DNA of 17,224 nt from Pirellulales bacterium. Lineage in GTDB: Bacteria > Planctomycetota > Planctomycetia > Pirellulales > Thermoguttaceae. Both the position numbers and the translations under genes were made by a program. The stretch is from the NCBI GenBank assembly GCA_030605745.1, contig JAUWHT010000237.1, positions 1-17,224 of the forward strand, read 5' to 3'. The notes below the pieces were generated by a model. The model had not been told where the DNA came from. It worked only from the letters and a program-made list of their open reading frames with translations, and did not search any database. The number at the start of each line of letters is the position of its first letter. Position 1 is the stretch's first letter. This document shows positions 4,775 through 14,258 of this stretch, piece after piece.

Positions 4775-6097
4775 ATGTCCAAACGAGATGACGCAAAAAC
4801 CCTCTCTCGATCCTCCCGACGCGAATTCCTGAAGAGTTCGAGTGCTATAGCAGCCGGGGCGTTGGCCGGCGGCCTGGCCATCGGACGCAGCGCCCACGCT
4901 GCTGGCGACGAGGTGTTGAAAGTCGGCCTGGTCGGCTGCGGCGGCCGTGGAACCGGCGCAGCGGTCAACGCGCTGAATGCCGACAAGAATAACAAGCTCA
5001 CGGCCATGGCCGACGCCTTCGACGATCGGCTGAAAGGTAGCCTGACACAGTTGAAGAAAGCAAAGCCCGACCAGGTGGCCGTGGACGACGATCACTGCTT
5101 TGTCGGGTTCGACGCCTATCAGAAACTCATCGAAAGCGGCGTGGACGTGGTGATACTGGCCACGACCCCGCACTTCCGCCCGATTCACCTGAAGGCGTGC
5201 ATCGACGCCGGCAAGCACGTCTTTGCCGAAAAGCCGGTGGCCGTCGACGCGCCGGGCGTGCGCAGCGTGCTGGCCACGACCGAAGAAGCCAAGAGGAAGA
5301 ACCTAAGCATCGTCTCCGGACTCTGCTGGCGATACCACAACGGCGTGCGCGAGACGATGAAGCGCGTGCTCGACGGGGCCATCGGCGATATACTGTCTAT
5401 CCAGGAGACCTACAATACTGGGGCCCTGTGGACACGCGATCACAAACCAGAGCAAACCGAAATGGAGTACCAGATGCGCAACTGGTACAACTTCACCTGG
5501 CTCTCCGGCGATCATAACGTGGAGCAGCACATACACAGCCTGGACAAGGCAGCCTGGGCCATGCACGACGAGCCGCCGGTGAGGGCCTGGGGACTCGGCG
5601 GACGCCAGGCTCGCAACCGCGATCCCAAGTACGGCAACATCTTCGACCACCACGCGGTGGTTTACGAATATGCCAACGGCGTGCGGGTGCACTCCTACTG
5701 CCGCCAGCAAAAGGGATGCGCCAACGACGTCACCGACAAGTTCGTCGGCACCAAGGGCCGCGCCGACATACTCAGGTTCCACATTGAAGGCGAGAACGAG
5801 TGGCGCTTCAGGGGTGAGGGCGGCAATATGCTCGATCTGGAGCACCAGGCACTGTTCGCTGCCATCCGCAGCGGGGTGCCGATCAACAACGGACTGTACA
5901 TGGCCCGAAGCACCATGCTGGCCATCCTCGGACGGATGGTCACCTACACCGGTCAGGCGATTACCTGGGACCAGGCGATCAATTCCAAGGAGGACCTCTC
6001 GCCGAAAAGTTACTCGTTCGACGCCGACCCGCCGATAATGCCGGACGCAGACGGAAACTACCCGATTGCCATACCGGGCGTGACGAAGTTCGTCTAA
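4775..6097 (+). CDS. Tat-exported Gfo/Idh/MocA-family oxidoreductase
   Basis: A 440-residue NAD(P)-dependent oxidoreductase, probably acting on a sugar or sugar derivative. The twin-arginine signal is clear: SRREFLK at 14-20, then an alanine/glycine-rich helix and an AHA cleavage site near 42. The Rossmann motif GCGGRG is at 54-59 (VGLVGCGGRG). EKP (152-154, FAEKPVAVD) is the family's conserved lysine segment. The large exported clade typical of planctomycetes shares this layout and is thought to work on polysaccharide-derived sugars, but the substrate cannot be read from sequence. The start at 4775 is supported by AAAGGAG six nt upstream; the open frame extends back to 4706 but that part lies in the hairpin. 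Folded export by Tat fits a cofactor-binding enzyme. Confidence 0.92.
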   Translation: MSKRDDAKTLSRSSRREFLKSSSAIAAGALAGGLAIGRSAHAAGDEVLKVGLVGCGGRGTGAAVNALNADKNNKLTAMADAFDDRLKGSLTQLKKAKPDQVAVDDDHCFVGFDAYQKLIESGVDVVILATTPHFRPIHLKACIDAGKHVFAEKPVAVDAPGVRSVLATTEEAKRKNLSIVSGLCWRYHNGVRETMKRVLDGAIGDILSIQETYNTGALWTRDHKPEQTEMEYQMRNWYNFTWLSGDHNVEQHIHSLDKAAWAMHDEPPVRAWGLGGRQARNRDPKYGNIFDHHAVVYEYANGVRVHSYCRQQKGCANDVTDKFVGTKGRADILRFHIEGENEWRFRGEGGNMLDLEHQALFAAIRSGVPINNGLYMARSTMLAILGRMVTYTGQAITWDQAINSKEDLSPKSYSFDADPPIMPDADGNYPIAIPGVTKFV

Positions 6098-6138
6098 GCT
6101 TACAAAGGATTGTGGAGTCGTTGACGTTTCCAATAGTT

Positions 6139-6222
6139 GTTTAGCCGCCGGGCTTGCCCGGCGCGTTTGCGTTCGAGCGTATTGACACCGACCAACGCGC
6201 CGGGCAAGCCCGGTGGCTAAAC
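6139..6222. repeat. Dispersed palindrome with 29-bp arms, copy 1
   Basis: Arms 6139-6167 and 6194-6222 are reverse complements with one mismatch, around a 26-nt loop. Each arm contains the inner palindrome CCGGGCTTGCCCGG or its complement. The same arms occur at 13278-13362. It lies 41 bp after the oxidoreductase stop and could protect its mRNA end. No T-run follows. Confidence 0.9.
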
Positions 6223-6276
6223 GGTAGATCAGTTGAACATAGCGAAGCAGTGGCACACCGTGGTGAGAAATGCGGG

Positions 6277-6687
6277 CTAGATGAGTTCCTGCGGCCGGAC
6301 CCTCTTCAACTGAGCAATCCTGTCGAAATCGCGATCATAGCTACAGATTGCGTCTGCACCAATCTGGCCGCAGACGGCCGCATGCAGTGCGTCGCGTGCC
6401 GTCAACCAATCATGGATGTCCATGAGTTGCCGGGTATCATCAACGACATCTGCCGTGATGGGAACGACGACTTGGAAAACCCGGCGTGCCAGGTCGTATG
6501 CGCGGCATCCTCCCTTCCACCGGTTGATGGCTCGGTACCGATGCAGAATCTCCTGAAGCACCTCAGCGTCTATGATTCCTTCGACTTCCTCGAAGGCGAT
6601 CCGTTGCAAAAGCGTCATACTTGGCTTCTTGTGGTGATGGGCAGCACCGGCTGCGTACATCAAGACGTTAGAATCCACAAGAATCAT
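6277..6687 (-). CDS. PIN-domain ribonuclease toxin (VapC-like)
   Basis: A 136-residue protein matching the PIN fold across its whole length. The acidic metal-binding residues are visible: Asp5 in ILVDSNVLMYA, a Glu in AEVLQEILHR (Glu42 or Glu46), Asp99 in TARDALHAA, and Asp120 or Asp122 in SYDRDFDRI. VapC toxins use these to bind magnesium and cut RNA, often tRNA. The start overlaps the stop of the preceding antitoxin gene by four bases, so the two are coupled. The order antitoxin then toxin is the usual one. The exact RNA target is unknown. Confidence 0.87.
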   Translation of the reverse strand: MILVDSNVLMYAAGAAHHHKKPSMTLLQRIAFEEVEGIIDAEVLQEILHRYRAINRWKGGCRAYDLARRVFQVVVPITADVVDDTRQLMDIHDWLTARDALHAAVCGQIGADAICSYDRDFDRIAQLKRVRPQELI

Positions 6688-6935
6688 GGCAACAGATCCT
6701 CGGGATCCGGCACCGACTCTCGCTTCATCTGGGCGACGCTTCCCACCGGCAGCGACAGTTCAGACAACTCCTTAACTGCTTGGAGCCGGTCTTCGACTGA
6801 AGAGATGCTGTACTGCGCTTTACACGCGGCCCGAACCAGGTGCCCGAGGCTCACTTTCTGCACCCGAGCCCGCAAGGCCAACTGATGGTGCAAGTCGGGC
6901 GGGAACAGGATCGTCGTTTTTTTCGTCAGTTCCAT
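6684..6935 (-). CDS. Antitoxin of the VapBC-type pair, probable ribbon-helix-helix protein
   Basis: An 83-residue protein. Its start (MELTKKTTILFPPDLHHQLA) is a beta strand followed by a helix, and RVQKVSLGHLVRAACK forms the second helix, which fits an RHH DNA-binding domain. The C-terminal part (VGSVAQMKRESVPDPEDLLP) is acidic and flexible, as expected for the segment that wraps the toxin. I chose the ATG at 6935 because GGGAGGT sits five nt upstream; the upstream ATG at 6965 would read through the palindromic leader and lies next to the predicted transcript start. RHH antitoxins usually repress their own operon with the toxin as co-repressor. Confidence 0.8.
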   Translation of the reverse strand: MELTKKTTILFPPDLHHQLALRARVQKVSLGHLVRAACKAQYSISSVEDRLQAVKELSELSLPVGSVAQMKRESVPDPEDLLP

Positions 6936-6946
6936 ATCTACCTCCC

Positions 6947-6958
6947 TATACGTATACG
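6947..6958. promoter_or_regulatory. Palindromic candidate operator of the VapBC-type operon
   Basis: TATACGTATA (6947-6956) and CGTATACG (6951-6958) are overlapping perfect palindromes, followed by TATAAGTATAT-like sequence. They lie between the predicted transcript start and the Shine-Dalgarno of the antitoxin. This is the expected place for an autoregulatory site bound by an RHH antitoxin. Binding is inference. Confidence 0.5.
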
Positions 6959-6968
6959 GATACATATA

Positions 6969-6996
6969 AGTATATCATCGGACCTGCCCAAGTCAA
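6969..6996 (-). promoter_or_regulatory. Promoter of the VapBC-type operon
   Basis: On the minus strand TTGACT (6991-6996) and TATACT (6969-6974) are spaced by 16 bp, each five of six against consensus. The transcript would start near 6962, about 27 nt before the antitoxin ATG. It lies in the short gap after the dnaA stop, so the pair can be expressed independently of dnaA. Confidence 0.65.
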
Positions 6997-7011
6997 CCCC
7001 ACCAAAATACC

Positions 7012-8415
7012 TCACCCGGCCGCCAGGTGCCGCTCTACCTGCCGGATTGCATCGTCGATCTGCCAGGTCCGCTCGGCCAGATCGAGCGACGCCGCATCGG
7101 CCATCCAGCGGTCCACCCGCTTCTGGGCGGAAATCACCGTGCTGTGGCTGCGATGGCCGAAGAATTGGCCGATCTCGCTTAAGGCCGCCCGGGTGTGCTT
7201 CCGGGCGAGCCACATGGCCAGCATCCGCGGGTGGCTGACCTGCTTTGCCTTGCGGGCAGATTGCAAACTGGCCGGCTCCAGGCCGAACACCTCGCAAACG
7301 GCCTTTTCGATGTCACCCAGGCGCACCACCCGGCCGCTGTCTCGGATCATCTCGCCCAGTGCCTCCTCGGCCATCGGCAGGGTGATCGGCCGGCCGAGCG
7401 CCTCGCTGGTGGCCTGCAAGCGGCACAGCGCGCCGGAGAGTTCCCGGGCGTGGTTCGTAAGCCGCGAGGCGACGAACGATTGCACGGTGGGCGGGACGTT
7501 CACATCGAGCCGGCGGGCCATCTGCGCGACGATCGCCAGCCGGGTAGCATAATCGGGTGGTTCGATGCGGCAGACCATGCCGCTTTGCAGTCGGGTGGTT
7601 AGTTCGGGGCCCAATTCGTTCAGCTCGGCCGGCGAACGATCGGCCGCGAAGACCAATTGCCGGCCCTCTCGCAGCAGCGTATCGACCGTGTGTAACAGCT
7701 CGACCAGCGTCGCCCGCTTGCCGCAAAGGAATTGCAGATCGTCGAGGATTAGCACTCCAACGCCGCGGTACTTCCGCCGGAAGCTGGGCAGCCCGCTGCC
7801 GCGAAGGGCCTCAAGAAAATACGTGGTGAACTGCTCGGCCGAAAGGTATATCGCCGTCAGCTTGCCACGCGACTTTCGCGCGGCGGTCCAGATCCCTTCC
7901 AGCAGATGCGTCTTGCCGACACTGGTCGGCCCGTAGATCAACAACGGATTCATCTTACCGGGTTGCCGGGCGACCGTTTTGGCGGAGGCCAAGGCCACTT
8001 GATTGGTGTAACCCGGCACAAACGACGCAAAGGAGGCAAACTTCCGCCGCGACGAACCGTTGGAACCTCCGGCCGAGGGTGCGATACCGATTACCCGGCC
8101 GCATGGCTGCTGGACGGCGTCGGGTCGGCCGGGACAAATCTGCTCTACCTGGGGATTGGGCAGCCTAGCGTCGACGAGGAATTTCAGTGCCGGGCACTTC
8201 CCCAGTGTGTCTAAACACGCATCTTCGATCTGGCGGCGAAAGTTTGCCCGAATCCAGTCCAGGAAGAACCGGTTCGGTACGCCGATGGTTAAGGTATGGC
8301 CGTCCAATTCGAGCCGGGTACTTCCGCCGAACCACAGCTCGAATCGTTGCCTACCGACCTTGTCAGCCAGCGCCAGACGCAGGGCCGACACGATTTCCGT
8401 ATCGTCCGTGATCAC
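7012..8415 (-). CDS. dnaA: Chromosomal replication initiator DnaA
   Basis: A 467-residue full-length DnaA. Domain I is at about 1-75 (FELWFGG); a short low-complexity linker follows at about 88-125. The AAA+ domain has Walker A GPTSVGKTH (162-170), Walker B LILDD (222-226), a sensor-1 segment AADRSP, and an arginine-finger region TTRLQSG near 273-279. Domain IV has the helix-turn-helix ending in GHRSHSTVISA (420-430). Two departures from the common consensus are seen: Walker A has P-T-S where most have G-x-G-L, and the DNA-contact motif usually GxRDHTTV reads GHRSHSTV. The start is GTG at 8415; a weak GGGA lies about nine nt upstream. Neither dnaN nor a DnaA-box cluster is nearby, so this need not be the origin. 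Confidence 0.93.
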   Translation of the reverse strand: MITDDTEIVSALRLALADKVGRQRFELWFGGSTRLELDGHTLTIGVPNRFFLDWIRANFRRQIEDACLDTLGKCPALKFLVDARLPNPQVEQICPGRPDAVQQPCGRVIGIAPSAGGSNGSSRRKFASFASFVPGYTNQVALASAKTVARQPGKMNPLLIYGPTSVGKTHLLEGIWTAARKSRGKLTAIYLSAEQFTTYFLEALRGSGLPSFRRKYRGVGVLILDDLQFLCGKRATLVELLHTVDTLLREGRQLVFAADRSPAELNELGPELTTRLQSGMVCRIEPPDYATRLAIVAQMARRLDVNVPPTVQSFVASRLTNHARELSGALCRLQATSEALGRPITLPMAEEALGEMIRDSGRVVRLGDIEKAVCEVFGLEPASLQSARKAKQVSHPRMLAMWLARKHTRAALSEIGQFFGHRSHSTVISAQKRVDRWMADAASLDLAERTWQIDDAIRQVERHLAAG

Positions 8416-8463
8416 TTCCTACGATCCCCGGCGTTTCCTTGTCTTGTCACCCGGTCAGCCATA

Positions 8464-8491
8464 ATTGTAGCATTGCCAGCTTTGCTGTCAA
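8464..8491 (-). promoter_or_regulatory. Promoter of dnaA
   Basis: On the minus strand a perfect TTGACA (8486-8491) and TACAAT (8464-8469) are spaced by 16 bp. The transcript would start near 8457, giving a leader of about 42 nt before the GTG. No DnaA-box sequence (TTATnCACA) was seen around it, so classical DnaA autorepression is not evident. Confidence 0.7.
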
Positions 8492-8642
8492 AGGCTTTAC
8501 CGGCCGCGGCGCGAAGGAATTGCCGATTCGCTCTGCGGCCCGGCGAAATCCTCGGCAAATACGGCCGAGTCGAGTGGGCTGGCACGCAAAGATTCTTCCG
8601 ACCTCATCGCGCCGGTGGTGGAAAAACTGTTGGGCGGTGAAT

Positions 8643-9710
8643 TCAAGACGTGGAACTTCCTAACATCGCCAGCATCTGCCGGGCCGCGGCCGCCGGGTCA
8701 TCGGCCGTGGTTATCACGCCGCCTGCAGCAACCCGGGGGAAACCGGCAGAAAGCACCTTGGGGAGGTTCTCGTGGCTGATCCCGCCGATGGCGAAGGCCG
8801 GCAGGCGAATCTCGGCCGCTACCGCCCGCAACAGTTCCACGCCGGGGTACTGCTCGAACTGCTTCGTGCCGGAAGGGAACGTCGAACCGACGCCCATGTA
8901 GTTGGCACCATCGAGGACTGCCTGTCGGGCCTGCTCGATCGAATGGATCGACACGCCCACCAACGCCTCGGGACCGACCACGGTGCGGGCGTCCTTTACC
9001 GAGAGTTCCTCCTGGCCAATATGCACCCCGTCGGCCCGGCCCAGCGCAGCCAGGTCCGCTCGATCGTTCATGATGAACAGTGTATTGCTCTGGTGCGTCA
9101 ATTCGCGGAGCAATCGGGCACGCTCCAGCAGTCGGCGGTCACCGAGCCGCTTGTCGCGAAGCTGGATCACGTGCACGCCGGCGCCGATCAGTGCTCGGGC
9201 CAGCTCGCTGAAATCCTCCGGCGACGAGCGGCCGTCGATCAGCACGTAGAGCCTTGCCCGCTCGAGCTGCCGGAGACTCGTTCGGGTGATCTCCACGGCC
9301 CGCCCCAGCGTGTAGCTGCGGTAGCGGAGGTGTTCCAACTCGGCAACCAGATCAGCATCAAGCAGCTTACTGAATTCCTCCAGACTGCGCAGTGCCTCTT
9401 GCAGTCGGGCGAAATTGGTGGCGAGCACATCGGCAGTGTCTTGGCGGCGTCGCTCCGAGGGGGTTGACAGTAGGGTGCCCACATCGGTCCGGGTCTCTCG
9501 GGCGGCCAGGCGATGCTCGCTGGAAATGCGGCCCAGTGCCGCGGCCAGATCGTGACGCAGTTGCTTGCACCGGCCGGTCAAGTGGCGGTCGTCCAGGACA
9601 AATCGGACGTAGTCCTCGACCACACGAAGCGCTTCTCGGGCACGGTTGGCCGCCGCATCGATCACGCGGAGTATATGAATTTGTTCCTGTGGTCTATTTT
9701 CCAGCATCAT
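8643..9710 (-). CDS. thiE: ThiD2-ThiE fusion: thiamine-phosphate synthase
   Basis: A 355-residue cytosolic enzyme of thiamine synthesis that joins HMP-pyrophosphate and thiazole phosphate to give thiamine phosphate. The N-terminal part (about 12-140: RVIDAAANRAREALRVVEDYVRF) is the helical ThiD2-type domain found fused to ThiE in planctomycetes and cyanobacteria. The C-terminal TIM barrel (about 152-350) has the ThiE motifs QLRDK (183-187), MNDRADLA (214-221), DGVHIGQEE (228-236), GVGSTFPSGTK (273-283) and FAIGGI (306-311). Two tandem ATGs (9710 and 9707) overlap the stop of a 42-codon upstream ORF, so translation is probably coupled. No TPP riboswitch was recognised upstream. A dnaA promoter lies downstream of its stop. 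Confidence 0.92.
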   Translation of the reverse strand: MMLENRPQEQIHILRVIDAAANRAREALRVVEDYVRFVLDDRHLTGRCKQLRHDLAAALGRISSEHRLAARETRTDVGTLLSTPSERRRQDTADVLATNFARLQEALRSLEEFSKLLDADLVAELEHLRYRSYTLGRAVEITRTSLRQLERARLYVLIDGRSSPEDFSELARALIGAGVHVIQLRDKRLGDRRLLERARLLRELTHQSNTLFIMNDRADLAALGRADGVHIGQEELSVKDARTVVGPEALVGVSIHSIEQARQAVLDGANYMGVGSTFPSGTKQFEQYPGVELLRAVAAEIRLPAFAIGGISHENLPKVLSAGFPRVAAGGVITTADDPAAAARQMLAMLGSSTS

Positions 9711-9835
9711 TCCGGCTCGGCCAACAGCCCCAACAACAGCGCCGGTGCCCCCAACTCGTCAGGACCCCCTCGACTGGTCCATCCGGCAGCTTCGGTCAGT
9801 GCCCGCTGGGCACCGGGGGTAAACTGGTACTGCAT
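9707..9835 (-). CDS. 42-residue ORF resembling the start of a Clp N-terminal domain, overlapping thiE
   Basis: The ORF starts MQYQFTPGAQRALTEAAGW and ends in a GAPALLLGLLAEPE segment. This matches the first half of a Clp_N repeat: compare FTDRARKVMQLA and IGTEHILLGLVKE at the start of ClpC in this same window. It stops in the ATGATG of thiE, with TGA shared, so the stop and the thiE start overlap by four bases. It could be a functional small protein, a leader whose translation controls thiE, or a truncated or frameshifted Clp_N protein. No continuation of the Clp_N repeat was found in the frames downstream. The Shine-Dalgarno is imperfect (AAGGGG two nt before ATG, GGGAG further up). Confidence 0.55.
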   Translation of the reverse strand: MQYQFTPGAQRALTEAAGWTSRGGPDELGAPALLLGLLAEPE

Positions 9836-9883
9836 AACCCCTTAAGTCTCCCAGATATTCCAGGTGTCCGCAATGCAATATTA

Positions 9884-9945
9884 AGGGATTGGGGATTAGG
9901 GATTGGGGATTGGAACTTGACTCCAATCCCTAATCCCCAATCCCT
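9884..9945. repeat. Perfect 23-bp inverted repeat of GGGATTGGGGATTA type
   Basis: Arms 9884-9906 and 9923-9945 are exact reverse complements, with a 16-nt centre. They consist of GGGGATT-like heptamers. It lies in the divergent spacer between the thiE leader ORF and the TPR-like gene. The same motif forms the borders of the mlaE/mlaF spacer (14259-14497), so it is a dispersed element. Confidence 0.9.
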
Positions 9946-9948
9946 GCC

Positions 9949-9977
9949 TTGATTCGGCGTGTTTTGGGAGTTACAAT
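9949..9977 (+). promoter_or_regulatory. Promoter of the TPR-like gene and clpC
   Basis: TTGATT (9949-9954) and TACAAT (9972-9977) are spaced by 17 bp. The transcript would start near 9984. This rules out the in-frame ATG at 9959 and supports the start at 10031. It begins four bp after the 23-bp inverted repeat. Confidence 0.6.
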
Positions 9978-10565
9978 TCCAAGGCAGTGTGTGCGCAGCC
10001 GAAACGGTGGCTGGGAGGGAACAGAACGTCATGCGCAGGATGCGGTGGGCGGCGTGCCTGTGGCCGGGATTGCCACAGCTTTGCTTCCGCGGAAGCTGGC
10101 TCGGCTTGGCAGCAGCCGTCGCGGCGGCGGCCCTGCTGAACCTGGCGCTACTTGACAGCTTCGTCTGGTGCGAACTGATCGGGCCGGATTTGCGTAGAGC
10201 GCTTTGGATAGCGCTGGGTATGGCATGGATCATTTCGGTGGTCTATTCGGTCGTGTGGAGTCACCGGCAAGCGGAAACCGATTCGACCGGCGACACCTTC
10301 AGTGAGGCGCTTGCCCAGTACTTGAAGGGAAATTGGTTCGAGGCGGAACAGGCCCTCGGCCGACTGCTGCGGAGCAATGCCCGGGACCTGGACGCCCGAT
10401 TGATGCTGGCCACGTTGTTGCGGCATACAGGCCGGCTGGAGGAAGCGTCCGCAGCACTCGACCAGCTCTCGTGCTTCGAGGGTGTGGAGAAGTGGGAGTT
10501 GGAGATCCGACGCGAACGGGAACTATTGGCCGAAGCCTGGAAAAACAAGTTCGAGGAAAACGACA

Positions 10566-13085
<2,520 letters not shown>

Positions 13086-13088
13086 AGC

Positions 13089-13105
13089 CGCGACCGTTGG
13101 TCGCG
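13089..13105. repeat. Short hairpin after clpC
   Basis: CGCGACC (13089-13095) pairs with GGTCGCG (13099-13105) around GTT, starting four bp after the clpC TAA. A T-run is missing, so it is at best a weak terminator or an mRNA-stabilising stem. The gap to the next gene (13086-13379) otherwise holds the dispersed palindrome at 13278-13362. Confidence 0.5.
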
Positions 13106-13277
13106 CCCCATATCGCCCATCTTTCGCATTTTCCAAAGCCCAAATGACCGGCAGGCTTTGCTCAAGCCGTATTCTCTCCGCGACGAAGTAACAAGAGGAG
13201 TCTTGCGCCCAAAGTGCGCGGGCAGTAGGCCGCCGTGCCGACGGCCGCTAAACCCGGATTATTCAACAAATACGTTT

Positions 13278-13362
13278 GTTTAGCCGCCGGGCTTGCCCGG
13301 CGCGTTCGTCCTGGAGCAAATCGGCCCTCAAACAACGCGCCGGGCAAGCCCGGCAGCTAAAC
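13278..13362. repeat. Dispersed palindrome with 29-bp arms, copy 2
   Basis: Arms 13278-13306 and 13334-13362 are reverse complements with one mismatch around a 27-nt loop. The left arm is identical to the left arm at 6139-6167 and the right arm differs by two adjacent substitutions from 6194-6222. The loops differ more but keep partial similarity. The element ends 17 nt before the mlaE ATG, so it may be in the transcript leader. Confidence 0.9.
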
Positions 13363-13379
13363 TGCTTAAAAATAGCCCT

Positions 13380-14258
13380 ATGTCGATGAATTCCCAAATC
13401 TCGATCCCTAACGATCAAACCCTCTCCGGCGGTCCTTTGCAGGTGGTAGTCGATTGGATTGCTGATCTTGGGGGGCTGGTCGTCGATTGGCTGGTCGCTT
13501 TGGGCGACATCGGCTTGTTTGCGCTGCGGACGGCGGGCTGGCTGTTCACCCGGCTACCTCGTAAGGAAACGATCTTACCAAGCTTCTACCAGATCGGCGT
13601 ACTGAGCCTGCCGGTGGTGGCCCTGACCGGGACTTTCATCGGAATGGTGTTGGTCGTTCAGAGCTATACGCAGTTTCGCGCGATGAACATGGAGACGCAG
13701 CTTGGGGCGGTGATCAACATGTCGCTGGTCCGCGAGTTGGGGCCCGTGCTGGCCGCCACCATGCTGGCCGGCAGAGTGGGAAGCTCGATGGCCGCGGAGT
13801 TGGGGACCATGCGGGTGACCGAGCAGATCGACGCCCTGACCAGCATGGGCGCCAACCCGATCCATTACCTGGTCGTCCCGCGGCTGCTCGGTTGCCTGGT
13901 GTTGATACCTACGCTGGTGATCGTGGCCGATTTCATGGGCGTGGCGGGCGCGGCCTTTTACGCGATCTACCTGTTGGGGATCGACGCCCACCACTACTTG
14001 CAGAATTCGCGCGACTTTGTGGGCAACTTCGATCTGTTCGTGGGCGTGTTTAAGAGCCTGTTTTTCGGCGTCGCCATCGCGCTGATCGGCTGCCACCGCG
14101 GTTTCAATTGCGATCCGGGCGCCGAGGGTGTGGGCCGGGCGGCAACCTCGGCGTTCGTCCTTTCCTTCGTGATCATCCTGTTGTTGGACCTTATGCTGGG
14201 AATCACCCTGGACGCCGTGTACTACATGATCTGGCCCGAAGCTCCGAGACTCTTTTAA
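13380..14258 (+). CDS. mlaE: MlaE-family permease of a phospholipid ABC transporter
   Basis: A 292-residue integral membrane protein of the MlaE/DUF140 family, the permease of an MCE-type lipid transporter. Diagnostic segments are visible: SFYQIGVLSLPVVALTGTFIGMVLVVQ, then LVRELGPVLAATMLAGRVGSSMAAELGTMRVTEQIDAL, then hydrophobic helices to the C-terminus (VLSFVIILLLDLMLGITL). In the known Mla system, lipids pass between inner membrane and periplasm through MlaE, MlaF and MlaD. The order mlaE-mlaF-mlaD fits, but mlaC and mlaB are not in the window. Start choice: tandem ATGs at 13380 and 13386, neither with a Shine-Dalgarno; the open frame goes back to 13293 but that part lies inside a dispersed palindrome. 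Its stop is followed immediately by a heptamer repeat. Confidence 0.92.
   Translation: MSMNSQISIPNDQTLSGGPLQVVVDWIADLGGLVVDWLVALGDIGLFALRTAGWLFTRLPRKETILPSFYQIGVLSLPVVALTGTFIGMVLVVQSYTQFRAMNMETQLGAVINMSLVRELGPVLAATMLAGRVGSSMAAELGTMRVTEQIDALTSMGANPIHYLVVPRLLGCLVLIPTLVIVADFMGVAGAAFYAIYLLGIDAHHYLQNSRDFVGNFDLFVGVFKSLFFGVAIALIGCHRGFNCDPGAEGVGRAATSAFVLSFVIILLLDLMLGITLDAVYYMIWPEAPRLF

Noticed and set aside
5303..6256. 317-codon minus-strand ORF
   Set aside because: It is the shadow of the oxidoreductase gene in a GC-rich genome; its N-terminal part translates the dispersed palindrome at 6139-6222 and nothing else resembles a family.
8416..8642. Replication origin next to dnaA
   Set aside because: No DnaA-box cluster or AT-rich unwinding region was seen, and dnaN is absent; the promoter found explains the region.
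9836..10030. TPP riboswitch for thiE
   Set aside because: The conserved TPP core segments (CUGAGA and its partner) were not seen on the minus strand; the spacer is mostly an inverted repeat.
13089..13105. Intrinsic terminator of clpC
   Set aside because: The stem is present but no U-tract follows, so it is listed only as a hairpin.
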